NCBI RefSeq assembly: GCF_004339595.1
Contig: NZ_SMFU01000007.1
Coordinates: forward strand, 742,658 to 806,657
Reading direction: 5' to 3'
DNA: 64,000 bases
Source: Marinobacterium mangrovicola
Lineage (GTDB): Bacteria; Pseudomonadota; Gammaproteobacteria; Pseudomonadales; Balneatricaceae
Made by a program: the position numbers and the translations under genes. Shown here piece after piece: positions 16,141 through 25,253 of this stretch; the first letter of the stretch is position 1, and every line of letters begins with the position of its first letter. Under the pieces are notes generated by a model. That model worked only from the letters and a program-made list of their open reading frames with translations. It was not told where the DNA came from and made no database searches.

Positions 16141-18470
16141 GCCACAGGTTTGAAATGCTCAGTTCGCCGCAACAGACCCGCAGCCTCAAGCGACGCCTTG
16201 TATTCAAAGTGGCCGGCTTTGTGGCGCTGGCGATGGTTGTGATTACCCTGGCAGTGGTTTACATGATGAGCCAGGAGCTTGGTCGTCAGGCACAGCGTAT
16301 GCTCTGGGAATCCGCCCGTTCATCCCAGATCCAGCTGGAGAACCGGGTGGGTTACCTGGTCGAGGCCAGCCGTCGCCTGGCGGATAACCCGTTTATGGTT
16401 AATGGCCTGATCGACAGTCGCGCCCGTGAGGAAGATCTCCCCAAGCTGGTCGAGAACTTCGCCGAAGGGACTTCGCTCAGCACCCTGGCGTTGCTTGATT
16501 ACGATGGTCGCCCGGTTTACCAGGCGCAGGACTGGCGCCCGGAGTTCAACCAGTCGCCGGAACTGCGTGCTGCGCTTGCCATGGGCAATACCGCCCTCTA
16601 CATGGAACCCGGCACGGGGCAGTTATTGATCATTGCCCCGATCAGTTATTACGAAACGACTCAGGGGGCGCTGGTCGTCGGTTTTGATCTCAACCGGCTG
16701 GTGCTCAGCCATGCGGTGCGTGAAGAGAGTTCCTACCTCAAGCTGTTTAGCGGCGGGCAACAGGTTGTTGGCCTGAACTACAACGACGAGACCGAATACC
16801 TGACGACACGCTTGGCCGCCAGTGAGCAGACGCCGCTACTGGCGCGTCTCGATCTGAGCCTGGAGGCAGGTGTTCCCAAGCAGAATTTTGATTCAATCGT
16901 TAAGACGACCCTGTCCCGCTTTATCGGTATCGGTCTGCTGCTGACACTGGCGTCGGCCATGCTGGCGGCAGCCATAGGTCAGAGTATCGCCAGACCCATA
17001 CTGGAACTCTACCGTCGTGTCAGAGCGGTGCCGTACCGGGCATGCAGTCCACTGGGGACCGGTGACGAACTCGATGTATTGGCCAGCGCGTTTGACCATC
17101 GTACCCAGGCGCTTAAGTCTGCCCAGCAGGAGCTGGAGCGCCAGCGCGACCGCTTCCGCCATGAAGCCAATCACGACATGTTGACCGGGCTTCCCAACCG
17201 TTTCAACTTCGATCAGCGCCTGCTGGAGATCATCGGTCGTCACCATTCCGGCAATCGCGTGTTTGCGGTTATTTTTATCGATCTGGATCGCTTCAAACTG
17301 ATAAACGACAGTCTGGGGCATTCGGTGGGGGATGCCCTGCTGCAGACGGTGTCTCAGCGGCTGAAGCTGGAGGTGGATGGACGTGACCAGCTGTTCCGCC
17401 ACGGCGGTGACGAGTTCATTCTGATCAGTGAGGTGGATGGCGATGAATCCCGGCTGCACCAGCTGCTGGATCGACTGATCCACACGCTGAGCGCTCCGGT
17501 GCGCCATGGCGAGCGTGATCTTGATGTCAATGCCAGCATCGGTGTGACCTTCTATCCGCAGGATGGGCTGGACGCCCAGACCCTGGTTCGTAATGCTGAT
17601 ATCGCCATGTATGAGGCCAAGAGGAAGGGCGGCGCTCGCTACAAGCTGTTTGATCCGAGTATGAGTGAATACGCCTTCAACCGTATGGAGACGGAAGCGG
17701 GCCTTCGCAAGGCGATCGAGAACCGGGAACTGGAGGTTTACTACCAGCCCCAGGTGGATATGAACAGCGGCCGCCTGACCGGGACCGAGGCGCTCGTGCG
17801 CTGGCAGCATCCGGAAAAGGGGCTGGTTATGCCTGGGGCATTTATTCCGTTGATCGAAGAGTCCCGTCTGATCGTCGATATTGGCGAATACGTGTTGCGT
17901 GAAGCCTGCCGTGTGCAGGCCGCCTGGTGCCGTGCCGGCTATGAGCCGGGCAGGGTGTCGGTGAATCTGGCCGGGGCGCAGCTGCATGATTCCGGGCTGG
18001 ACCGTATTATCGCCCGGATTCTGACCGAAACTGGCTGTAAGCCCGAATGGCTTGAGCTGGAGGTGACCGAAGGTTTCATCATGGAAGACCCCGCCGCGTC
18101 GGTGCCGATGCTGAAGCGGTTGCGTGATATGGGCATTAGCCTGGCGATCGATGACTTCGGAACGGGCTACTCGTCGCTGGCCTACCTGAAGCGGTTGCCG
18201 GTAAGCCGTCTGAAGATAGATCAGTCCTTTGTCCGTAATTCGGTGATGGATCCTGATGATGCGGTGATCATCGAAGCGATCATCGCGTTGGCCGGAAAAC
18301 TGAAACTGGGGTTGATTGCAGAGGGGGTGGAGACTCACAATCAGACCGAGCTGCTTCTTGAGCTCGGCTGTGATCAGGCGCAGGGGTACCTTTACGGTCG
18401 ACCCGTGCCTCATCAAGAGCTGGAGCTGATGCTCAAGAGCGGCCGTGGCGGACACCAGATCGTTCAGTAA
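16137..18470 (+). CDS. Membrane GGDEF-EAL protein with periplasmic sensor
   Basis: A 777-residue inner-membrane enzyme of cyclic di-GMP turnover. A first helix (about 20-45) and a second near 255-280 bracket a periplasmic sensor of CACHE-like size; a short linker leads to GGDEF (motif HGGDEF at about 423) and EAL (EALVRW at about 551). The phosphodiesterase residues look intact: EAL, NLAGAQL, EVTEGF, DDFGTGYSSL, KIDQSF, EGVET. The cyclase motif is intact too, but the inhibitory RxxD site upstream of it is DGRD, so product inhibition is probably lost. The GTG start at 16137 overlaps the upstream binding-protein stop and has GGAAGGGAG in front. The net activity cannot be told from sequence. Confidence 0.92.
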   Translation: MSHRFEMLSSPQQTRSLKRRLVFKVAGFVALAMVVITLAVVYMMSQELGRQAQRMLWESARSSQIQLENRVGYLVEASRRLADNPFMVNGLIDSRAREEDLPKLVENFAEGTSLSTLALLDYDGRPVYQAQDWRPEFNQSPELRAALAMGNTALYMEPGTGQLLIIAPISYYETTQGALVVGFDLNRLVLSHAVREESSYLKLFSGGQQVVGLNYNDETEYLTTRLAASEQTPLLARLDLSLEAGVPKQNFDSIVKTTLSRFIGIGLLLTLASAMLAAAIGQSIARPILELYRRVRAVPYRACSPLGTGDELDVLASAFDHRTQALKSAQQELERQRDRFRHEANHDMLTGLPNRFNFDQRLLEIIGRHHSGNRVFAVIFIDLDRFKLINDSLGHSVGDALLQTVSQRLKLEVDGRDQLFRHGGDEFILISEVDGDESRLHQLLDRLIHTLSAPVRHGERDLDVNASIGVTFYPQDGLDAQTLVRNADIAMYEAKRKGGARYKLFDPSMSEYAFNRMETEAGLRKAIENRELEVYYQPQVDMNSGRLTGTEALVRWQHPEKGLVMPGAFIPLIEESRLIVDIGEYVLREACRVQAAWCRAGYEPGRVSVNLAGAQLHDSGLDRIIARILTETGCKPEWLELEVTEGFIMEDPAASVPMLKRLRDMGISLAIDDFGTGYSSLAYLKRLPVSRLKIDQSFVRNSVMDPDDAVIIEAIIALAGKLKLGLIAEGVETHNQTELLLELGCDQAQGYLYGRPVPHQELELMLKSGRGGHQIVQ

Positions 18471-18479
18471 TGAGACAGC

Positions 18480-19250
18480 ATGCAAGGCTTTATCAAAACC
18501 AATCCAGTGGCGGGTTCCGACAGCCTGTTGTGCGAGGCCAAGGGGCTTGAGCTGCTTGAGACTGCGCTCAATCGCGCGGGCATCGTTAAAGTGCGCGTAC
18601 CGGCACGGCTGGAGATCAGGCGCGACAGGCTCTGCCTGGAACTGATCAATTCCGTATCGGCCAGCGAACAGCAGATGAGTCTGCTCGGTGAGTCTCTGGC
18701 TCAGATCCATAAACAACGGCATAGCTATTACGGTCTCGCCAGCGGCAACTTCATCGGTTTATCCCCCCAGGCCAACATCAAGAGCGATAACTGGGGGCGG
18801 TTCTTCCTTGATTACCGTCTTGGGTTTCAGATCAGGCGTATCGCCGACAGTGCGGTTCGCGAGCGCTTTCTGGCCGAGCTGGAGCGCTGTCGAGAGGCGC
18901 TCGAGAATTTCCTCAACGCTACCAGCCGTGGACCGGCACTGGTGCATGGTGACCTCTGGTCCGGCAACGTGATGTTTGATCGAAACGGCCAGAATGTCTG
19001 GCTGATCGACCCGGCGGTCTACTATGCGGATCCGGATGTGGACCTGGCGATGACCGAGATGTTCGGTGGTTTCTCGAGCGCCTTCTACAGCGCTTATGAT
19101 GCGGTGTTCCCCAGGGCCGATGATTACCCGCTGAAGCGGCGCATCTACAACTTCTATCACTATCTGAATCACTACAACCTGTTCGGCGATGCTTATCTGT
19201 CCGGCTGTGAAGAGGGGCTGGCAGCACTCGATGAAACTCTATATCGCTGA
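18480..19250 (+). CDS. Fructosamine kinase family protein
   Basis: Cytoplasmic kinase-fold protein of 256 residues (fructosamine-3-kinase/YniA family), which phosphorylates glycated amines or ketosamines so that they fall apart, a repair of sugar damage. Seen: LLGESLAQIHKQ, then SGNFIGLSPQANI, and the catalytic block LVHGDLWSGNVMF followed by the metal-binding WLIDPAVYYADPDVDLAM. It starts 10 bases after the GGDEF-EAL stop and its end overlaps topB by 20 bases. The shared strand suggests read-through rather than a common job. Confidence 0.88.
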   Translation: MQGFIKTNPVAGSDSLLCEAKGLELLETALNRAGIVKVRVPARLEIRRDRLCLELINSVSASEQQMSLLGESLAQIHKQRHSYYGLASGNFIGLSPQANIKSDNWGRFFLDYRLGFQIRRIADSAVRERFLAELERCREALENFLNATSRGPALVHGDLWSGNVMFDRNGQNVWLIDPAVYYADPDVDLAMTEMFGGFSSAFYSAYDAVFPRADDYPLKRRIYNFYHYLNHYNLFGDAYLSGCEEGLAALDETLYR

Positions 19251-21180
19251 AAAACCAAGTCTGGCACGGGCCATTGCCGCGGTATTACCTAAGCCGCAGA
19301 GCAAGGGCGATGGCTGTATTCGCTGTGGCAATGGCGATGTGGTCAGCTGGTGTGTTGGGCATCTGCTGGAACAGGCGGAACCGGAAAGTTACGATCCGGC
19401 ATTCAAACAGTGGCGTTACGAACATCTGCCGATCGTACCGGATCAGTGGCAATTGAAACCGAGGCCCAAGGTGCGCTCTCAGCTCAGCGTGTTACGTAAG
19501 CTGGTTAAGGAAGCCGATCAGATTGTGCATGCAGGCGATCCGGACCGCGAGGGGCAGCTTCTGGTCGATGAGGTATTCGATTACCTCAAGGTCAGTGACA
19601 CCAAAAAACGTGCGATCCAGCGGTTGCTGATCTCTGACCTCAATCCTTCGGCGGTGACCAAGGCGCTGGCAAAGGTGCGCACTAACAGTGAGTTTGTGCC
19701 CTTGTCGGTGTCGGCGTTGGCACGTTCCCGCGCCGACTGGCTGTATGGAATCAACCTGACCCGTGCACTGACGCTGCAGGGGCGTAAGGCCGGTTTCGAC
19801 GGTCTGCTGTCGGTGGGGCGGGTGCAAACGCCGGTGCTGGGTCTGGTGGTGACCCGTGACAGGGAGATTGAATCCTTTGTCAGCAAACCCTTTTACGAGG
19901 TCAGGGCGCATCTGCTGACTCCGGCGGGGGAGCGTTTTACCGCGACCTGGGTACCCAGCGAGGCCTGCGCCCGCTGGCAGGATGATGAGGGGCGCATCCT
20001 CAGCCGTAAACTGGCAGAGAATGTGGCCGAGCGCATCGGCGGCAAAGAGGCGCTGGTGGAGCAGGCGAAACGCTCGCCCGGTAAGCAGCCGGCACCTCTG
20101 CCTTACAATCTTTCCGCACTGCAGATCGATGCGTCCAAGGCATTTGGACTCAGTGCCCAGGCGGTGCTCGATGCCTGTCAGTCGCTTTATGAAAAACATC
20201 GCGCCATCACCTATCCGCGTTCGGACTGCCGCTATCTGCCTCAGGAGCATCACGGTGAAGCACCCGCGGTGATGCGGGCCATCGGGCAGAGCGAGGCTAA
20301 TCTGGCCGATGCGGTAAAAAGCGCGGATACCTCCCGTCGCGGGCGCGCCTGGAATGATAAGAAGGTGGAGGCGCACCACGCGATTATTCCTACCTCCAAG
20401 GCGGTACCGGTGGAGCGCTTGTCTGCCGATGAGCGCAAGGTTTACGGTCTGGTTGCGCGCCAGTACCTGATGCAGTTCTATCCCGACTGGCGCTACGCTG
20501 ATACGGAGCTTCAGCTGCGCATCGAGAGTGGTCTGTTTATCGCCAAATCGAGGCAGACGCTGGAAGCGGGCTGGAAGGTACTGCTCGGTAAGGGGGAAAA
20601 AGAAGCGGATGAACTACCTCGGGTAGAGGTGGGCGATCAGCTGCTGTGCGAGAAGGGTGAGGTGGTCGATAAACAGACACAACCCCCAAAACCGTTTACC
20701 GATGCGACGCTGCTGGCAGCGATGACAGGGATCGCCCGCTTTGTCAGCGATAACAGTTTGCGAAAAATTCTGCGTGAAACCGATGGCCTCGGGACCGAAG
20801 CAACAAGGGCAGGGATTATCGAGCTGCTGGTCAAGCGCGGTTATCTGCAGCGCCAGGGTAAGACGCTTAAGTCGAGCCAGGCGGGACGCGGGTTGATCGA
20901 TGCGTTGCCGGAACGTGTCAGCAAGCCGGATTTGACGGCACACTGGGAATCATCGCTGGATGCGATGGCGCGGCGCGAAGGGCGCTACGACCAGTTTATG
21001 GAAGCGCTGGGCGTGTCGTTGCGCGAGTTGGTCGATGAGCTGGGCAGTCAGGTACCGGAGAGCCTCAGGGGTGTTCCGTCCAGTGCCAAGCCGAGACGTA
21101 AAGGGCAGAAGCGAAAGGGTTCAACCAGCCGCAGTGGCTCGACAAGGAGCAGGTCCCGATCGAAGGCTGCGGCGGGTTAA
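19231..21180 (+). CDS. topB: DNA topoisomerase III
   Basis: Type IA topoisomerase of 649 residues, close to the E. coli length of 653. It relaxes and decatenates DNA by passing strands through a single-strand break. The TOPRIM domain begins at once (KLYIAEKPSLARAIA) with the acidic cluster HAGDPDREGQLL. The active-site tyrosine, in ITYPRSDCRYLP, falls at residue 328, the same number as in E. coli TopB. The C-terminal 30 residues are a Lys/Arg/Ser-rich tail, suited to DNA binding. I chose ATG 19231 because the family starts at this motif. That start overlaps the fructosamine kinase gene. Confidence 0.96.
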   Translation: MKLYIAEKPSLARAIAAVLPKPQSKGDGCIRCGNGDVVSWCVGHLLEQAEPESYDPAFKQWRYEHLPIVPDQWQLKPRPKVRSQLSVLRKLVKEADQIVHAGDPDREGQLLVDEVFDYLKVSDTKKRAIQRLLISDLNPSAVTKALAKVRTNSEFVPLSVSALARSRADWLYGINLTRALTLQGRKAGFDGLLSVGRVQTPVLGLVVTRDREIESFVSKPFYEVRAHLLTPAGERFTATWVPSEACARWQDDEGRILSRKLAENVAERIGGKEALVEQAKRSPGKQPAPLPYNLSALQIDASKAFGLSAQAVLDACQSLYEKHRAITYPRSDCRYLPQEHHGEAPAVMRAIGQSEANLADAVKSADTSRRGRAWNDKKVEAHHAIIPTSKAVPVERLSADERKVYGLVARQYLMQFYPDWRYADTELQLRIESGLFIAKSRQTLEAGWKVLLGKGEKEADELPRVEVGDQLLCEKGEVVDKQTQPPKPFTDATLLAAMTGIARFVSDNSLRKILRETDGLGTEATRAGIIELLVKRGYLQRQGKTLKSSQAGRGLIDALPERVSKPDLTAHWESSLDAMARREGRYDQFMEALGVSLRELVDELGSQVPESLRGVPSSAKPRRKGQKRKGSTSRSGSTRSRSRSKAAAG

Positions 21181-21203
21181 CGCTGAGCGCCTGACTTAAA
21201 TAG

Positions 21204-22103
21204 TTAGGCGCAGTTGGAGATCCAGGGGTGGTTTTGCAGGCGTTCTGTCATGTGGTCGAGGAACGCGCGCACCCTTGGTGTCAGATTGCGACGGCTGGCG
21301 TAAACCGCGTTAATCTCGGTCGGGGTCATGGTGAAGTCGGTAAGGACCTCCACCAGCTTGCCTTCTTCCACCAGGTTGTTGAGGAATACACGGGGCATAC
21401 GGCAGATGCCGGTGCCTTCCACTGCCATTTCGCGCGCAAAACTCAGGCTGTTGGTACGCAACTGGCCGCCGTAGGTCACCGGCTCACCATCGTTCCAGTC
21501 CATGAAGCGCCAGGTGTCGAACGGCTTCACCAGGGTGATGCACTGGTGCTGCGCCAGGTCTTCCGGTGTCTTGGGAGAGCCATTCTTTTCCAGGTAACCG
21601 GGGCTGGCGTACAGACCGCGACTCAGGCTGGCGATACGGCGAGCGATCATTGATGAGTCGGGCAGTGGGCCCATGCGCAGTGCCAGGTCCATACCCTCTT
21701 CGATCAGGTCCACGGCACGGGTGCTGAGCTCAACATCCACATCCAGTGATGGATATTCGCGAATAAAGCTGGCGATCACTTCGGTCATCAGCATGGTGCC
21801 CAGTTCGCTGGGCATGGTCATGCGCAGACGTCCGCGCAGCTCATGGGAGTCGGCCGCGATTTCATCGCGTACCACTTCGAGCTGACCGATCAGCTCTCGG
21901 CTGCGATCGAACAGCTCGCGTCCTTCAAGGGTCAGTTTGATTTTGCGGGTGGTACGCTGGATCAGACGCACACCCAGGCCATCTTCCAGCTGCGCTATAC
22001 GGCGGCTGATAGTCGATTTCTGCACGTTTAGCGTCTCTGCGGCAGAAGTGAAGCTGCCGGTCTCGACGACGCGGATAAACAGGCTGAGGTCATTGAGATT
22101 CAT
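21204..22103 (-). CDS. LysR-family transcription regulator
   Basis: Regulator of 299 residues. The N-terminal winged helix is typical (LNDLSLFIRVVETGSFTSAA, then KSTISRRIAQLEDGLGVRLI). The rest is a periplasmic-binding-like effector domain (about 90-290) ending near RAFLDHMTERLQ. It belongs with single-copy LysR repressors or activators of the AaeR/DsdC-like crowd, but the effector is unknown. It lies 18 bases downstream of the SufS-SufE gene on the same strand and could be co-transcribed with it. No obvious divergent target gene sits beside it. Confidence 0.88.
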   Translation of the reverse strand: MNLNDLSLFIRVVETGSFTSAAETLNVQKSTISRRIAQLEDGLGVRLIQRTTRKIKLTLEGRELFDRSRELIGQLEVVRDEIAADSHELRGRLRMTMPSELGTMLMTEVIASFIREYPSLDVDVELSTRAVDLIEEGMDLALRMGPLPDSSMIARRIASLSRGLYASPGYLEKNGSPKTPEDLAQHQCITLVKPFDTWRFMDWNDGEPVTYGGQLRTNSLSFAREMAVEGTGICRMPRVFLNNLVEEGKLVEVLTDFTMTPTEINAVYASRRNLTPRVRAFLDHMTERLQNHPWISNCA

Positions 22104-22121
22104 GGATAATGACTTCCCGGA

Positions 22122-23822
22122 TCAAGGCTGGGGATTGGTTGGGTTAGTATGTTGCAACCGAGCAAAATTCAGGAGAGCATCGATCATGGCATTGAGGCCG
22201 TTGCCGCGGCTAGGGCTCAGATGTCGCTCCAGATCGAGTTCGCGAATCCGCTCAGGCAGATCCAGCGAAAGCACTTCCTGTGGGGTGAGGCCATTGATAT
22301 TTTGTAATAGGAGGCCAAGGAGGGCTCTTAGTATACGCGCATCCGCGTCCGCAAGACACGCCATCCGGGCCTCTTCATCGACTTTTGTTACCATCCAGAC
22401 GCGGGTTTCACAGCCGTGCAGGCGATATTCGTCCCGTTTCCAGGTATCGGGTAGCGGTGGTAGCTGGCTGCCGATCTGCATCAGAATGCTGTAACGGCTA
22501 TTCCAGTCGGGTGCCTGACGCACCTGTTCAACCAGGCTGCTTTCCAGGTTTTGCGCTATTTCACTGCCCGCTGGTGCAGAGACTTGTGTGCGTGACTGAT
22601 CGATCAGCTGCTGCAGGCCGCTGGCCAAGGCTTCCGCTTCGTCGAGGGTGTTGTAGAAAGCGAAGGATGCACGGATCGATCCGGGGATGCCCAGCGCGCT
22701 CATCAGCGGCATGGCACAGTGATGTCCGGCCCGCACCGCAATTCCCTGACGATCCAGCCAAAGTCCCACATCCTGAGGGTGTTGGCCCTCGAGCAGAAAC
22801 GAGATCAGCGCCGCCTGTTCTGGGCCGGCAGCCAGAGAGCGAAACCCTTTCACCTGGCCACAACACTCCAGCGCGTGGCTCAGCAGCTTCTGCTCGTGTT
22901 GCTCAAGCGCTTTTCGATCGCTCTCCCGCAGGTAACGGATTGCGGCGCCAAGACCGATAACGCCGGCGATATCCGGGGTGCCGGCCTCAAAGCGAAACGG
23001 CAGACCGGCGAAACGGGTCTCATCGAAACTGACCTGCTCAATCATCTCGCCGCCGCTTTGCCAGGGCGGCATCTGTTCAAGGATCGCTTCGCGTGCCCAG
23101 AGTGCACCGATGCCGCTGGGACCGAACAGCTTATGACCCGAGAAGGCGTAGAAATCGCAGCCTATATCACCCACATCGATGTCGGTGTGAGGCAGCCCCT
23201 GGGCGCCATCGACCAGCACCGGGACCTGTGCTTCCCTTGCCATGCGGCACATCGCTTTAATCGGGTAGATGCTGCCCAGCGCGTTGGAGACATGGCTGAT
23301 GGCGGCGATCGCAGGACCTCTGCCGAGCAGTTCGCCGAAGAGCTTCAGGTCGATCTCGCCCGTAGCGCAGGGCAGCACGTCGATCACGGCGCCGGCTTCC
23401 CGAGCAATCTGCTGCCAGGGCACGATATTGGCGTGATGGGCGGATTCCATCAGCAGTACGCGTGAACCCGGCTTGAGTCTCGGCTTGAGGTAGCTGTAAG
23501 CGACCAGATTGATCGCCTCGGTGGTGCCGCGTGTCCAGACGATTTCATTCTGATGGGCGGCGCCGATCCAGTCGGCGAGCTCCTGGCGCACCTGTTCAAA
23601 CGCCAGAGTTGCGTCGGCGGAAAGGGCATGGGCCGCGCGGTGGACGTTGGCGTTACTGCGTTTGTAGTAGTTGCTGATGGCGTCGATAACGCTGCGGGGT
23701 TTCTGCGTGGTCGCAGCGTTATCGAGGTAGATCAGGGGCTTGCCGTGGACGCGCGAAGAGAGAATCGGGAAGTCGCGTCTCAGGCGATTAGGATCAGCCC
23801 TGTGCTGCATGTTGCTGGGCAT
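22122..23822 (-). CDS. Fused cysteine desulfurase - SufE/CsdE sulfur acceptor
   Basis: One 566-residue chain joins a group II cysteine desulfurase (about 1-410) to a SufE/CsdE-type acceptor (about 420-560). The desulfurase shows pyridoxal-phosphate Lys231 (FSGHK) and the persulfide Cys369 in RAGHHCAMP. The acceptor shows its sulfur-carrying Cys471 in LHGCETRVWM. In most bacteria these are separate proteins (SufS-SufE, CsdA-CsdE), with sulfur moving between the two cysteines; here the partners are tethered. No suf or isc scaffold genes are nearby, which favours a CsdAE-like role. The start could be ATG 23822 or ATG 23810. The gene overlaps the DUF2069 gene upstream by about 30 bases. Confidence 0.93.
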   Translation of the reverse strand: MPSNMQHRADPNRLRRDFPILSSRVHGKPLIYLDNAATTQKPRSVIDAISNYYKRSNANVHRAAHALSADATLAFEQVRQELADWIGAAHQNEIVWTRGTTEAINLVAYSYLKPRLKPGSRVLLMESAHHANIVPWQQIAREAGAVIDVLPCATGEIDLKLFGELLGRGPAIAAISHVSNALGSIYPIKAMCRMAREAQVPVLVDGAQGLPHTDIDVGDIGCDFYAFSGHKLFGPSGIGALWAREAILEQMPPWQSGGEMIEQVSFDETRFAGLPFRFEAGTPDIAGVIGLGAAIRYLRESDRKALEQHEQKLLSHALECCGQVKGFRSLAAGPEQAALISFLLEGQHPQDVGLWLDRQGIAVRAGHHCAMPLMSALGIPGSIRASFAFYNTLDEAEALASGLQQLIDQSRTQVSAPAGSEIAQNLESSLVEQVRQAPDWNSRYSILMQIGSQLPPLPDTWKRDEYRLHGCETRVWMVTKVDEEARMACLADADARILRALLGLLLQNINGLTPQEVLSLDLPERIRELDLERHLSPSRGNGLNAMIDALLNFARLQHTNPTNPQP

Positions 23823-24189
23823 GTTGTTGGGATTTAGTCAGGCGGCTCTGCCAGCGAGCAAACATCATGGCGCTGGTGAACAGGGTGCAGGTCAGGGCCA
23901 CGTCGATCAGGCCGAGCCAGCGGGTGGCCGGCACCAGGGAGGCGAGTACCGCCTCGGTGAAATAGATCAGCAGTACGAAGCAGAGCCAGGCATGGCCGCG
24001 AGGGTAGCCCTTGATCACCACCGGCATGAAAGCGGCCAGAGGAACCACGTGTACCAGCCAGATCACCCAGGGATGTTCCGCCTGGGCCGGTAGAATCAGC
24101 ATGTACCAGAGGGTGAACAGCAGCAGCAGGCCAAAATAACTGGCCAGTGTCAGGATACGGCTGGCGCGGGTTTTACAGGCAAGGGTCAT
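23794..24189 (-). CDS. DUF2069 membrane protein
   Basis: Small inner-membrane protein of 131 residues with four predicted helices (around 12-30, 42-57, 65-85 and 93-112). It matches the DUF2069 family by size, helix pattern and position beside wrbA, an arrangement I recall from Pseudomonas. No function is known. The C-terminus is polar and Gln/His rich (SQQHAQQHAAQG). The gene lies between wrbA and the desulfurase on the same strand. Confidence 0.8.
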   Translation of the reverse strand: MTLACKTRASRILTLASYFGLLLLFTLWYMLILPAQAEHPWVIWLVHVVPLAAFMPVVIKGYPRGHAWLCFVLLIYFTEAVLASLVPATRWLGLIDVALTCTLFTSAMMFARWQSRLTKSQQHAQQHAAQG

Positions 24190-24204
24190 GGTTTCAGAGC
24201 TTCC

Positions 24205-25154
<950 letters not shown>

Positions 25155-25196
25155 GTGGGCTCCGTGGAGGTCTTTCATTGGTAGTTCTGGGAGCCT

Positions 25197-25224
25197 ATTG
25201 TATAGACTTGTCAGTAGGTTACAA
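25197..25224 (-). promoter_or_regulatory. Putative promoter of the arsC-wrbA run
   Basis: On the reverse strand, TTGTAA (-35) and TACAAT (-10) are 16 bases apart, about 45 bases before the arsC start. It is a reasonable sigma-70 match in the short divergent gap with yihY. Confidence 0.4.
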
Positions 25225-25253
25225 AGCAACCCGCCGGTTTTAAGGGATCACAG

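Noticed and set aside
16893-18722. Reverse-strand open frame of 609 codons
   Set aside because: It lies opposite the GGDEF-EAL gene, whose motifs are all intact, and its translation is His/Gln/Arg-rich without any recognisable domain. It is a shadow of GC-rich coding sequence.
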